DNA of 64,000 nt from Mycolicibacterium tusciae JS617 (lineage in GTDB: Bacteria; Actinomycetota; Actinomycetes; Mycobacteriales; Mycobacteriaceae): contig NZ_KI912270.1 in assembly GCF_000243415.2 (NCBI RefSeq), forward strand, positions 3,472,001-3,536,000. The letters run 5' to 3'. The position numbers were made by a program, and so were the translations under genes. Numbering within the stretch: the first letter of the stretch is position 1; every line of letters begins with the position of its first letter. Positions 8,299-17,497 of the stretch are shown one piece after another. The notes under the pieces are model-generated. The model had not been told where the DNA came from. It ran no database searches and saw only the letters and a list, made by a program, of their open reading frames with translations.

Positions 8299-8688
8299 TC
8301 AGCCCTGCGGATGCGCGCCGTGGAAAACGGCCTCGATGTTGTTGCCGTCGGGGTCACGCACGAATGCGCCGAAGTAGCCGGGGTGATACTCCGGCCATAT
8401 CCGCGGCGCGTGCAGGGATTCGGCGCCCGCCTCGAGGGCAGCGTCATAGAACGCCTGGACGGCATCGGTGCCGGGGGCATGGAATGCGAAGTGCACCTCC
8501 CGGTTGGGCCCTGCCGCCTCGCCCGCGCTCATGTCGGCGATCCAGAAATCGGGCTTGCCCTCCGTGCCGTAACCGATGGCCACCTGATAGTCCATTTGAC
8601 GGGTGTATCCGAGCGCGCCGAGGACCTTGTCGTAGAACGCCTTGGATTCTTCCCAGTTCGCACAGTTGATTCCGAAGTGGTCAATCAC
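8299..8688 (-). CDS. VOC-family (glyoxalase/dioxygenase-fold) protein
   Basis: This protein of about 129 residues covers a single VOC domain: N-terminal IDHFGINC, middle VHFAFHAP and C-terminal FVRDPDGNNIEAVFHG, with the His and Glu expected for a metal site. I chose the GTG at 8688, which has GATGAGG just upstream. The longer open frame to 8841 runs into low-complexity Arg-rich sequence and overlaps the crotonase gene. VOC proteins include lactoylglutathione lyases and small-molecule resistance or epimerase enzymes; the substrate is unknown. It is likely co-transcribed with the DinB-like gene. Confidence 0.82.
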   Translation of the reverse strand: MIDHFGINCANWEESKAFYDKVLGALGYTRQMDYQVAIGYGTEGKPDFWIADMSAGEAAGPNREVHFAFHAPGTDAVQAFYDAALEAGAESLHAPRIWPEYHPGYFGAFVRDPDGNNIEAVFHGAHPQG

Positions 8689-8720
8689 CGCCTCATCCTG
8701 GCGCTGAGCCAAACCGCAAG

Positions 8721-9554
8721 TCAATCGTCTTGACGGCCTTCCTGGCGACCGAGGTAATAGCCGAGACGCATCTCGTAGTCGCCGGCCTGGTTGCGTCCGG
8801 CAGCCAGTGCGGCAGGGAGCCGTCTTTTGGAGCCGGGCCAACCGAAGGAGTCGAAGTAGATGTCGGAGGACGATTTGATGTCGTCTGCCGACGGCAACGT
8901 GTACCGGTTGATTTGATGTTTGACCGCGGCGATGGATTCTTTATCGAAGGACGCGATCCGCCGGGCCAAGGTGTCCACCAGCCCGTCCAGCTCGCTGTCC
9001 TCGACGGCGCGGTTGACCCACCCGTACCGCTCGGCCAGCGCACCCGGATAGTCGTCGCTGGATAGCGCGACCTCTAATGCCCGCGCTCGGCCGAGTAGAA
9101 GCGGCAGGTGTTCCAACCCACCACCGCCCGGCAGGTTCCCATTCGCGGTTTCCGGCTGGCCGAGCAGCGCGAGCCGACTGGCGAAGCGCATGTCCATCGC
9201 CTGGACCAACTCGTTGCCCACACCGCGCAGCCGGCCGCGAATCTTGGCGATCGACACCACAGGCACGCGAGACAGGCGGACATTGGAGTCGATGACCAGC
9301 GGATAGCCAGTCACTCCAAGGTCTTTGGGCGTCTCGGCTACCCGTGAAGTGTCGTAGTGATTCAAGAAATAATCCGGGTTGGCCGATTCGAACACCACCA
9401 CCCGCAACTGGGTCGCCGCTGCCATCTGGTCGATCAGCTGCGGCAACTCGACGAGCATCTCGGGGGTGACCAGATTGATCGGCGGGTTGTCGAACTTGAC
9501 CCGCCACAACCGCTCGGTCTCGGCAGTCACTGAAAAGTGAGTCCAGTGGTCCAC
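8721..9554 (-). CDS. Enoyl-CoA hydratase/isomerase family protein
   Basis: This crotonase of about 277 residues keeps both likely catalytic glutamates: GQPETANGNLPGGGG and ARALEVALSSDD align with the PE and ME positions of rat hydratase. The second oxyanion segment is IRGRLRGVGNEL. The C-terminal part (KHQINRYTLPS) is normal for the fold. I chose GTG at 9554 (VDHWTHFSV, AAGGGA upstream) because the frame beyond it is Arg-rich and reaches into the divergent aminoacylase gene. Probable role: hydration or isomerisation of an acyl-CoA thioester; the substrate is unknown. Confidence 0.83.
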   Translation of the reverse strand: MDHWTHFSVTAETERLWRVKFDNPPINLVTPEMLVELPQLIDQMAAATQLRVVVFESANPDYFLNHYDTSRVAETPKDLGVTGYPLVIDSNVRLSRVPVVSIAKIRGRLRGVGNELVQAMDMRFASRLALLGQPETANGNLPGGGGLEHLPLLLGRARALEVALSSDDYPGALAERYGWVNRAVEDSELDGLVDTLARRIASFDKESIAAVKHQINRYTLPSADDIKSSSDIYFDSFGWPGSKRRLPAALAAGRNQAGDYEMRLGYYLGRQEGRQDD

Positions 9555-9686
9555 AGATCGATCCCTTCTCCTGGCCAGGAAGCGGCCTCTGATTACCTTC
9601 CCTTGAGAACGCTGCGGCGGTGAGTCGGATGCCTGATTGCGCGCGCATCCTGGCACCGGGTGCCAACAGAGTCGTACATTCACCTC

Positions 9687-11408
9687 ATGGCCTACGACTT
9701 GATCATCCGAAACGGCACCATTGTCGACGGCCTAGGCGGCGATCCGTTCGTCGGCGACATCGCGATCTCTGACGGTGTGATCGCCGCCGTCGGCTCCGTC
9801 GGCGTCTCCGGAACGAAGGAAATCGATGCCACGGGTCTGCTGGTCACCCCCGGGTTCGTCGATCTGCACACGCACTATGACGGGCAGGCCATCTGGAGCG
9901 ACCGCATGATTCCGTCGTCGGCGCACGGGGTGACGACGGCCGTCATGGGCAACTGCGGCGTGGGTTTCGCACCGTGCCGGGTCGAGGACCACGACGTGCT
10001 CGTCGACGTGATGGCCGGCGTCGAGGACATCCCCGGTGTCGTGATGGTCGACGGGTTGCCGTGGACCTGGGAGACCTTCCCCGAATTCATGGACGCCTTG
10101 GAGGCGCGACACAGGGACATTGATGTGGCCGCGTTCCTGCCGCACTCCCCGCTGCGGGTGTACGTGATGGGGCAACGCGGTGTCGACCGCGAACCCGCGA
10201 CCGACGAAGATCTCGCGCTGATGCGCAAACTCGCGGCCGAAGCGGTGCGGGCCGGTGCGCTGGGCTTCGCGTCATCCCGCTTGACACTGCACAAAACCAT
10301 CAAGGGACAACCGATTCCGAGCTACAACGTGGACTACGCGGAAATCGAGGCGATCGCGCGCGGTGTGGACGACGCGGGCGGTGGCCTGTTGCAGTTCGTG
10401 CCCGATCTGATGGCGGGTGACTACGAAGCCTCCCTTGGCGCGGTGTTCGACGTCGCGGGCGAAGTCGGGCTGCCGGTGACGTTCACGCTGGCGATCGGTA
10501 ACGCGGGACCGCCGATCCATCTCGATGCGCTGACGATGGTGGAGAAGGCCAACGCCAATGGCGGAGACGTCACCGGTCAGATCTTCCCGCGGCCCATCGG
10601 TCTGATCCTCGGCCTGGATCTGTCCGGCAACCCGTTCGTGATGTACCCCTCATATCAGGAGATCGCCGGGCTGCCGCTCGGCGAACGGGTCGCCGAGATG
10701 CGCAAACCCGAAGTGCGCGAACGTATTTTGAACGACACCCCGAGCAGCGACGGGCACCCGCTGATGTTCGCCGCGCAGGCGTGGGACTACATGTACCCAC
10801 TCGGCGACCCGCCGAACTACGAGCCCGCAGCCGAGGATTCGATCGGCGCGCGCGCCCGGTTGCGCGGGGTGACTCCGTTGGAGGAGGCCTACGACCGTCT
10901 CCTCGACGACGACGGGCACGCCATGCTGCTGGTCACCCTGGCGAACTTCCGCGATAACTCGCTGGACACCGTCGCCGAGCTGATCCAGCGCGACGACGTC
11001 GTGCTCGGCCTTGGCGACGGCGGTGCGCACTACGGAATGATCTGTGACGCAAGCTTTCCTACGTATCTGCTGACGCACTGGGTCCGCGACCGCAAGTCCG
11101 GACGGTTATCGGTCGCGCGGGTGATCAAAGAGCTCACGTCCGTACCCGCCGGGATCGGCGGCCTGAACGACCGCGGCCGCCTCGCCGTCGGGTACAAGGC
11201 AGACGTGAACATCATCGATGCCGACGCGATGCGTCTGCACCGGCCGACAGTCAAGGCCGACCTGCCCGCAGGAGGCCGCCGCTTGGACCAGACCGCCGAA
11301 GGCTACGTGCTGACGATGGTGTCCGGAGAGATCATCAGCGAGAACGGCGAGCCCACCGCCGCCCGCCCCGGCAAGTTGATCCGCGGCCGCCAGCCCGCAC
11401 CCGCGTGA
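9687..11408 (+). CDS. N-acyl-D-amino-acid deacylase (amidohydrolase family)
   Basis: This 573-residue amidohydrolase has the TIM-barrel metal motif DLHTHYDGQ near residue 60, then MGNCGVGFAPC, whose Cys is typical of D-aminoacylases. Later it shows GLGDGGAHYG and the C-terminal composite domain GRLAVGYKADVNIIDAD. Enzymes of this group hydrolyse N-acyl-D-amino acids, and related mycobacterial proteins (Rv2913c type) carry the same annotation. I took ATG at 9687 (MAYDLIIRNG), where homology begins, over an upstream ATG at 9660 with an unconserved extension. It is divergent from the crotonase gene across about 130 nt. Confidence 0.9.
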   Translation: MAYDLIIRNGTIVDGLGGDPFVGDIAISDGVIAAVGSVGVSGTKEIDATGLLVTPGFVDLHTHYDGQAIWSDRMIPSSAHGVTTAVMGNCGVGFAPCRVEDHDVLVDVMAGVEDIPGVVMVDGLPWTWETFPEFMDALEARHRDIDVAAFLPHSPLRVYVMGQRGVDREPATDEDLALMRKLAAEAVRAGALGFASSRLTLHKTIKGQPIPSYNVDYAEIEAIARGVDDAGGGLLQFVPDLMAGDYEASLGAVFDVAGEVGLPVTFTLAIGNAGPPIHLDALTMVEKANANGGDVTGQIFPRPIGLILGLDLSGNPFVMYPSYQEIAGLPLGERVAEMRKPEVRERILNDTPSSDGHPLMFAAQAWDYMYPLGDPPNYEPAAEDSIGARARLRGVTPLEEAYDRLLDDDGHAMLLVTLANFRDNSLDTVAELIQRDDVVLGLGDGGAHYGMICDASFPTYLLTHWVRDRKSGRLSVARVIKELTSVPAGIGGLNDRGRLAVGYKADVNIIDADAMRLHRPTVKADLPAGGRRLDQTAEGYVLTMVSGEIISENGEPTAARPGKLIRGRQPAPA

Positions 11409-11492
11409 GCCGGTGACGGCGAGGGAGGAGCCATGGGTCGAACCTAGCTCTAATGACCACCTTGCCGGTGCTCCGACTCGTATCCTCGGCGT

Positions 11493-11867
11493 ATGAGCGT
11501 CAAGGTGGATCTGGACAAACTTGCCGATGCGCTGGCGAACTTCTCGTTCGGCTACCTGATCACCGTCGGCGACGACTACCGAGCACATACCGTGGCTGTC
11601 GAACCGGTGCTCGCTGCGGGCGTCTTCGACGTCGGCCAGATGGGCTCCAGCACCCGCCGCAACGCCGGTGAACATCCCGACGTCACCGTCATATGGCCGC
11701 CTGCCGACCCCGGCGGCTACACGCTGATTGTCGATGGCCGCGCCGAAGTGACCGATGACGGGTTGACGGTCACCCCCACTCGCGCGGTGTTGCACCGCAG
11801 AGCTACCGCCGAATCGGTGGCGACGAGCCCCGACGGCCTGCACGACTGTTTGCCGCTCAAGCAGTAG
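11493..11867 (+). CDS. Pyridoxamine 5'-phosphate oxidase-fold protein
   Basis: This 124-residue single-domain protein has the split-barrel pattern of the PNPOx/flavin-reductase-like family: FSFGYLITVGDDYRAHTV, then GSSTRRNAGEHPDVTVIWPP with the typical Arg/Asn flavin-phosphate region. Actinobacterial relatives bind FMN, F420 or haem and reduce or oxidise small molecules; which of these applies cannot be told. It ends 11 nt inside the 3' end of the convergent repeat-tailed secreted protein gene. A longer out-of-frame ORF starting at 11453 was discarded. Confidence 0.85.
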   Translation: MSVKVDLDKLADALANFSFGYLITVGDDYRAHTVAVEPVLAAGVFDVGQMGSSTRRNAGEHPDVTVIWPPADPGGYTLIVDGRAEVTDDGLTVTPTRAVLHRRATAESVATSPDGLHDCLPLKQ

Positions 11868-13245
11868 ACGCTTCGGTCTTGCTCGGCTCCGCAGCGTCGG
11901 TCTCCGAATCGACGGCGTCCGCGTCGTCCGTCTCCGAATCAACGGCGTCCGCATCGTCGGTCTCCGAATCGACGGCGTCTGAATCGACCGTCTCCGAATC
12001 GACGGCGTCTGAATCGTCCGTTTCCGAATCCACCGCGTCCGGATCGACCTTCTCCGAATCCACCGCGTCCGGATCGACCTTCTCGGCCCCGGCCTCATCC
12101 GGCGCGGCCGCGCCACCTGTCAACGTGTCGGCATCGAGGTCCGCGACGTCACCGGTCGCCGAAATATCAAGGACTTGAATCCTCGACGTCTGGCCATTCA
12201 AAAATGTTGTGTCGCTAGGGTTTTCGTTTGTTTGCACATCCGCTAACACCGCTGCGTCGGGTGCCACGAAGCCCTTTCCCGCAGACAGCCCGCCCCGCGG
12301 CCCCAATTCTGCACCAGCGCCTGACGGCAACGCCGACGGTGCCACCGGGGCAGGAAGTAATGACAGCATCCCGCTCATCACACCGGCGATGATGTCGCGG
12401 ATCTGGTACGCCCACCCCCTCATGGCGTCCGAGGTATAGCCGAGCGGCGCCGGAAGCCAGGTGAACGGGTCCACGATGTTGTTGAGCAGCTTTCCGAACA
12501 AACCGATCTCGGGGTCCGGAGACAGCAGACCGTAGACCAGATTGCTTATGAGCCCGGGAATCTGGTCGGGCCTTTGAATGGCCGACTCGAGGGTCGCCAA
12601 GACGTTGGCGGGCAGATAGCCGAGGTAGTTCACACTGTTCCAGGCCATGTTCATCGGCGCGCGGGCCAGGAGATGGCCTGCAACGACGGCGCCACCGAGG
12701 GCCGTGTTGTTCATGACGTCCTGCACCGCCTCGAACCCAGGTATCGGGTCGGCAAGCCGGCCGAGGACGGAGTTGAACACATCCGCGAAAGCCTGCGAAC
12801 CGGCGAGGAGAAGTCCGCTACCCGATGCGCTGGGGCCCAACGGGTACGGCAACAGGTCGGCGAGCCTGGCGACGGCCAGCCTGGTATCCCATGGATAGGC
12901 GTGAATCGGGTCTCCGACAGCCGGATTGACGAAGCGCTGTACCAGAAAGCTCAGCACATTGTTGCTCAGCTCCGGGTGCCGCGCCGCCGCCAGGATGGCG
13001 AGCGTCGCTTCGAACGGCAGTGAGATCACGGCGTCGACGTGGATGCCGACGAGGGCGGTCAGCACTTCGACGCCCTGGCCGGCGCCGACGAGGAAGTCGG
13101 TAGCTGCCGACGTGTATGCGACGTCCGCGCTGATCGTCGGCAGCTCGCGATCCGCAGGCAGGCTCACGACGGACGTGGCCGAAACCATTCCAGCGGCGAG
13201 CAATGCTGCCGCCAACTTGGTGTGGGGACGTACGAAAGCGTTCAT
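11857..13245 (-). CDS. Secreted/outer-envelope protein with acidic decapeptide-repeat tail (possibly GjpA porin-like)
   Basis: This protein of about 462 residues has an N-terminal signal peptide (NAFVRPHTKLAAALLAAGMVSA). A hydrophobic, Leu/Pro/Asn-rich region of about 300 residues follows, of the type often annotated as mycobacterial GjpA-like porin or PE-PGRS-like protein. The C-terminal 70 residues are about seven copies of a ten-residue unit such as AVDSETDDSD, strongly acidic. I chose Met at 13245 because it gives a proper n-region. ATG at 13275 is in frame but would add an acidic SSFDDNIRF. No Shine-Dalgarno is obvious, and a TTGACA 33 nt upstream suggests a leaderless mRNA. The function is not established. 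Confidence 0.7.
   Translation of the reverse strand: MNAFVRPHTKLAAALLAAGMVSATSVVSLPADRELPTISADVAYTSAATDFLVGAGQGVEVLTALVGIHVDAVISLPFEATLAILAAARHPELSNNVLSFLVQRFVNPAVGDPIHAYPWDTRLAVARLADLLPYPLGPSASGSGLLLAGSQAFADVFNSVLGRLADPIPGFEAVQDVMNNTALGGAVVAGHLLARAPMNMAWNSVNYLGYLPANVLATLESAIQRPDQIPGLISNLVYGLLSPDPEIGLFGKLLNNIVDPFTWLPAPLGYTSDAMRGWAYQIRDIIAGVMSGMLSLLPAPVAPSALPSGAGAELGPRGGLSAGKGFVAPDAAVLADVQTNENPSDTTFLNGQTSRIQVLDISATGDVADLDADTLTGGAAAPDEAGAEKVDPDAVDSEKVDPDAVDSETDDSDAVDSETVDSDAVDSETDDADAVDSETDDADAVDSETDAAEPSKTEASTA
11900..12079. repeat. Six 30-bp in-frame tandem repeats
   Basis: Six consecutive 30-bp units, each beginning gtctccgaatc or ttctccgaatc, run without spacers. They encode the acidic decapeptide repeats of the secreted protein above. 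The units differ at several positions, including third-codon changes and Thr/Lys, Asp/Val and Ser/Ala/Pro replacements, so the array is old enough to have diverged. Being in frame and spacer-free, it is not a CRISPR array. Confidence 0.9.
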
Positions 13246-13256
13246 GAAGCGAATGT

Positions 13257-13283
13257 TGTCATCAAACGATGACATATGTCAAC
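13257..13283. promoter_or_regulatory. Overlapping inverted repeats upstream of the repeat-tailed secreted protein gene
   Basis: TGTCATC-AAAC-GATGACA (13257-13274) is a perfect 7-bp inverted repeat. It overlaps a second perfect palindrome, TGACATATGTCA (13270-13281). On the minus strand the latter reads TTGACATATGTCA, so it contains a consensus -35 hexamer about 33 nt before the chosen start. The arrangement suggests an operator over the promoter. It resembles the palindrome at 7230-7243. Confidence 0.45.
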
Positions 13284-13314
13284 GCTTGTAGAAAAACTTC
13301 GCAAAAGTGCACGA

Positions 13315-13349
13315 AAAAGCCCGGGCCGCCGAAGCGCACCCGGGCTTTT
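13315..13349 (-). terminator. Rho-independent terminator of groEL2
   Basis: An 11-bp perfect stem, AAAAGCCCGGG pairing with CCCGGGCTTTT around a 13-nt loop, starts about 14 nt after the groEL2 stop on the minus strand and ends in a T-run. This is an unusually canonical intrinsic terminator for a mycobacterium. It separates groEL2 from the downstream secreted protein gene. Confidence 0.88.
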
Positions 13350-13362
13350 CCGCTTTACAGAC

Positions 13363-15036
<1,674 letters not shown>

Positions 15037-15103
15037 TCAGTGCCCGCGACGGACGGCTGTGGGTGTGCTCCCGCAGGTGCGGCCCCAGCCTCACCGGCCC
15101 GAC

Positions 15104-15130
15104 CTAGCACTCACCGATCGCGAGTGCCAA
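15104..15130. promoter_or_regulatory. CIRCE element 1 (HrcA operator)
   Basis: CTAGCACTC-N9-GAGTGCCAA matches the CIRCE consensus TTAGCACTC-N9-GAGTGCTAA with two mismatches and the exact 9-nt spacer. It lies about 115 nt upstream of groEL2 and should bind HrcA. Confidence 0.9.
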
Positions 15131-15138
15131 CTGCATTT

Positions 15139-15165
15139 TTAGCACTCAACCATGGCGAGTGCAAG
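15139..15165. promoter_or_regulatory. CIRCE element 2 (HrcA operator)
   Basis: TTAGCACTC-N9-GAGTGCAAG keeps a perfect left arm and a slightly degenerate right arm with the exact 9-nt spacer. It is 8 nt from CIRCE element 1 and only 5 nt from the stop of the tetR gene. The groEL2 control region is thus squeezed between the two genes. Confidence 0.85.
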
Positions 15166-15170
15166 GTCGG

Positions 15171-15746
15171 TCACCCCGCGCGAAGCCCGTCCAGAACCAC
15201 CTCGGTGAGCCTTTCCGCAGCATTGGGTGAGGCGTCTTGGATAGCCAGGCAGCCGACCAGGATCGCCTTCACGTCGTGCACATCGAGATCGCCGCGCACA
15301 GCGCCCGCTTGTTGCGCCGCCTCGAGAAGACCGCGCAGCAGAGTGAGGAAGGCCTTTTCCGACTCGGACTTCACCGCCTCGACGTCGACCTCCGAACCGG
15401 CCTCCGAACCGGCCAGCGCATCGGCCAGACCACGATCGGTCGCACCGAACTTCAGCACCACCGAGCGGAGGAACACGAACAGCGCCTCCCCCGGCTTCGC
15501 GTCCTTGGCCAGTGCGTTTCCCTCGTCGACGACACGCCGGATCCGCTCGTCGAGGACGGCCCGAAACAAGTCCTCCTTGGTGGCGAAGTGCCGATAGACC
15601 GTCCCGGCGCCGACGCCTGCCCGCCGGGCGATCTCGTCGATGGGCACCGCCAACCCCTGGGCGGCAAAGGTTTCGTAGGCCACCTCCAGCACGCGGGCAC
15701 GGTTGCGCGCCGCGTCGGCGCGCAATGGCCGGTCGCCTTGAGCCAC
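15171..15746 (-). CDS. TetR-family transcriptional regulator
   Basis: This repressor of about 191 residues has an N-terminal TetR helix-turn-helix: VPIDEIARRAGVGAGTVYRHFATKED is recognisable in two parts, IARRAGVGAGTVYRHF and TKEDLFRAV. A variable all-helical ligand domain follows. I chose GTG at 15746, which has GAGAGG 7 nt upstream; an in-frame ATG at 15770 is the alternative. It is divergent from the SDR gene, and a 24-bp inverted repeat lies between them, so it probably represses itself and the SDR. Its stop lies 5 nt from CIRCE element 2 of groEL2. The inducer is unknown. Confidence 0.88.
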   Translation of the reverse strand: MAQGDRPLRADAARNRARVLEVAYETFAAQGLAVPIDEIARRAGVGAGTVYRHFATKEDLFRAVLDERIRRVVDEGNALAKDAKPGEALFVFLRSVVLKFGATDRGLADALAGSEAGSEVDVEAVKSESEKAFLTLLRGLLEAAQQAGAVRGDLDVHDVKAILVGCLAIQDASPNAAERLTEVVLDGLRAG

Positions 15747-15802
15747 ATCACACCTCTCGGGGATCGACATTGCGGGGCGTGCGGTGATGGCGGCGGCAGC
15801 GC

Positions 15803-15826
15803 TAACCGGGGCCTTCGCCCCGTTTA
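15803..15826. promoter_or_regulatory. Likely TetR operator between tetR and the SDR gene
   Basis: TAACCGGGGC-CTTC-GCCCCGTTTA forms a 10-bp inverted repeat with one mismatch. It is centred in the divergent intergenic region, 57 nt from the tetR start and 18 nt from the first possible SDR start. Size and position suit a TetR-dimer operator. As RNA it could also fold as a hairpin. Confidence 0.55.
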
Positions 15827-15966
15827 CCTTACAGGAGAATCTGATGTCCAACTCCGAACACCGGCGATGGGCGCACTGCTCACTGCGGGCATGCTGGAAC
15901 CGAGCAGCTGACCAAGGCCGTCTTCCCTTTCGGCTGACCGCCGCCAAGACCAACCAGGAGTGTCAT

Positions 15967-16872
15967 ATGAGCAAGTGGACGACCGCTGACATCGCAGACC
16001 AGACCGGCCGCGTCGCGGTGATCACCGGCGCCAACACCGGCCTCGGATACCAGACCGCCGCCGCACTGGCCGCCAAAGGTGCGCACGTCGTCCTCGCGGT
16101 ACGCAACCTCGACAAGGGCAAGGATGCGGCTCGTCGCATCCAACAGTCCAGCCCTGGCGCGGACGTCGATCTGCAGGAACTCGACCTGACATCGCTGGAA
16201 TCGGTTCGCGCCGCCGCCGAACAACTGAAGTCCGACCACGAAACCATCGACCTGCTGATCAACAACGCAGGCGTGATGTTCACCCCGAGGTCCAAGACCA
16301 AGGATGGATTCGAATTACAGTTCGGCACAAACCATCTGGGCCATTTCGCGCTGACCGGCCTGCTGCTGGACCGGGTGCTGGCAGTGTCGGGCTCACGCGT
16401 GGTGACCGTCAGTAGCACTGGTCATCGCCTCATCGACGCCATCCGCTTCGACGATCTCCAATGGGAACGCAACTACAACCGGTTCCGCGCCTACGGGCAG
16501 TCCAAGCTCGCCAATCTGTTGTTCACCTACGAACTGCAGCGCCGGCTGCAAGGAACCAACACGATCGCCACAGCGGCGCATCCCGGCGGGTCGAACACCG
16601 AACTGATGCGCAACTTGCCGCAGCCCCTGCAGGTGTTGACACCTCTGGTCCGACCCCTCTTCCAAGGGGCCGACATGGGCGCGCTGCCGACGCTGCGGGC
16701 GGCCACCGATCCGAACGTCCTCGGCGGGCAGTACTTCGGCCCCGACGGTTTCGCCGAACAGCGGGGGTACGCCACGCTCGTGTCGTCCAATCGCGCGTCG
16801 CACGATGCCGACGCCCAGAAACGGCTCTGGGCCGTATCGGAGGAACTGACGAAGGTCGTATATCCGATCTAG
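15967..16872 (+). CDS. Short-chain dehydrogenase/reductase (paralogue 1)
   Basis: This 301-residue classical SDR (retinol-dehydrogenase-like group) has the cofactor motif TGANTGLGYQ near residue 20, NNAGVM, and the catalytic YGQSKLAN (Tyr and Lys) with the Ser in TVSSTGH. It oxidises or reduces an alcohol/carbonyl with NAD(P); the substrate is unknown. I chose ATG at 15967 (AGGAG 6 nt upstream) because the paralogue at 24229 begins at the same point. An in-frame ATG at 15844 also has AGGAG at 6 nt and would add 41 residues. It is divergent from tetR and probably regulated by it. Confidence 0.9.
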   Translation: MSKWTTADIADQTGRVAVITGANTGLGYQTAAALAAKGAHVVLAVRNLDKGKDAARRIQQSSPGADVDLQELDLTSLESVRAAAEQLKSDHETIDLLINNAGVMFTPRSKTKDGFELQFGTNHLGHFALTGLLLDRVLAVSGSRVVTVSSTGHRLIDAIRFDDLQWERNYNRFRAYGQSKLANLLFTYELQRRLQGTNTIATAAHPGGSNTELMRNLPQPLQVLTPLVRPLFQGADMGALPTLRAATDPNVLGGQYFGPDGFAEQRGYATLVSSNRASHDADAQKRLWAVSEELTKVVYPI

Positions 16873-16896
16873 CCGAACGTGGCAGGCTGACAAGCG

Positions 16897-17406
16897 ATGT
16901 CACTCGTCGATCCCCGAAACGTTCCCCCGTATCCACCGGCCCGCTACACCAAGGACAAGCCGGAGGTCAGCGCACGGTTGAGGCGGGGTACCGATCCGCC
17001 GGACTACGACTCGTTCGGCCTCGTGAGGTACCACTATCTGGCCAACCAGCAGTCCACCGACGGCGACTACGGCCTGTACCGCGTCGAGATCGCCCCCAAC
17101 GGCGGCGGCCCCGGACCTCACTTCCACCGCGCCATGTCCGAAGCGTTCTTCGTGGTCTCGGGGACGGTTAAGCTCTACGACGGCAACCATTGGATCGACG
17201 GGCATCCGAATGACTTTCTCTACGTGCCGCCCGGCGGTATCCACGGCTTCCGCAACGAGGCCGACGCCCCTGTCGCGATTTTGATGCTGTTTGCTCCCGG
17301 CGCGCCTCGGGAGGCCTATTTCGAGGGCTTCGCCCAACTGGCCGACTTGTCCGACGAGGAACGCGCCGAGTGGTTCATCAAGAACGACAATTTCTTCCTG
17401 GAATGA
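16897..17406 (+). CDS. Cupin-domain protein
   Basis: This 169-residue protein has one conserved cupin barrel. Motif 1 is GPHFHRAMSEAFFVVSG, with the His-His-Glu metal ligands. Motif 2 is PPGGIHGFRN, with the last His. An N-terminal extension (about 60 residues) and a short C-terminal tail DEERAEWFIKNDNF flank it. Cupins of this kind are dioxygenases, isomerases or ligand-binding proteins; no specific reaction is evident. It follows the SDR by 24 nt on the same strand and may share its transcript and its TetR control. Confidence 0.88.
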   Translation: MSLVDPRNVPPYPPARYTKDKPEVSARLRRGTDPPDYDSFGLVRYHYLANQQSTDGDYGLYRVEIAPNGGGPGPHFHRAMSEAFFVVSGTVKLYDGNHWIDGHPNDFLYVPPGGIHGFRNEADAPVAILMLFAPGAPREAYFEGFAQLADLSDEERAEWFIKNDNFFLE

Positions 17407-17497
17407 CACGGAAAGGCCGACACGCCGAAACGTGCGAAGTCGTAATCCGTTGCGCTAGGCTCGTTCCGATCACGTTCCGATCAAAAAGGAGCTTTGG

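Noticed and set aside
11900..12079. Possible CRISPR-like array of 30-bp repeats
   Set aside because: The units are contiguous with no spacers and are in frame with the encoded acidic tail.
15803..15826. Intrinsic terminator reading of the CGGGGC-CTTC-GCCCCG hairpin
   Set aside because: No U-run follows and it lies between divergent genes, where an operator fits better.
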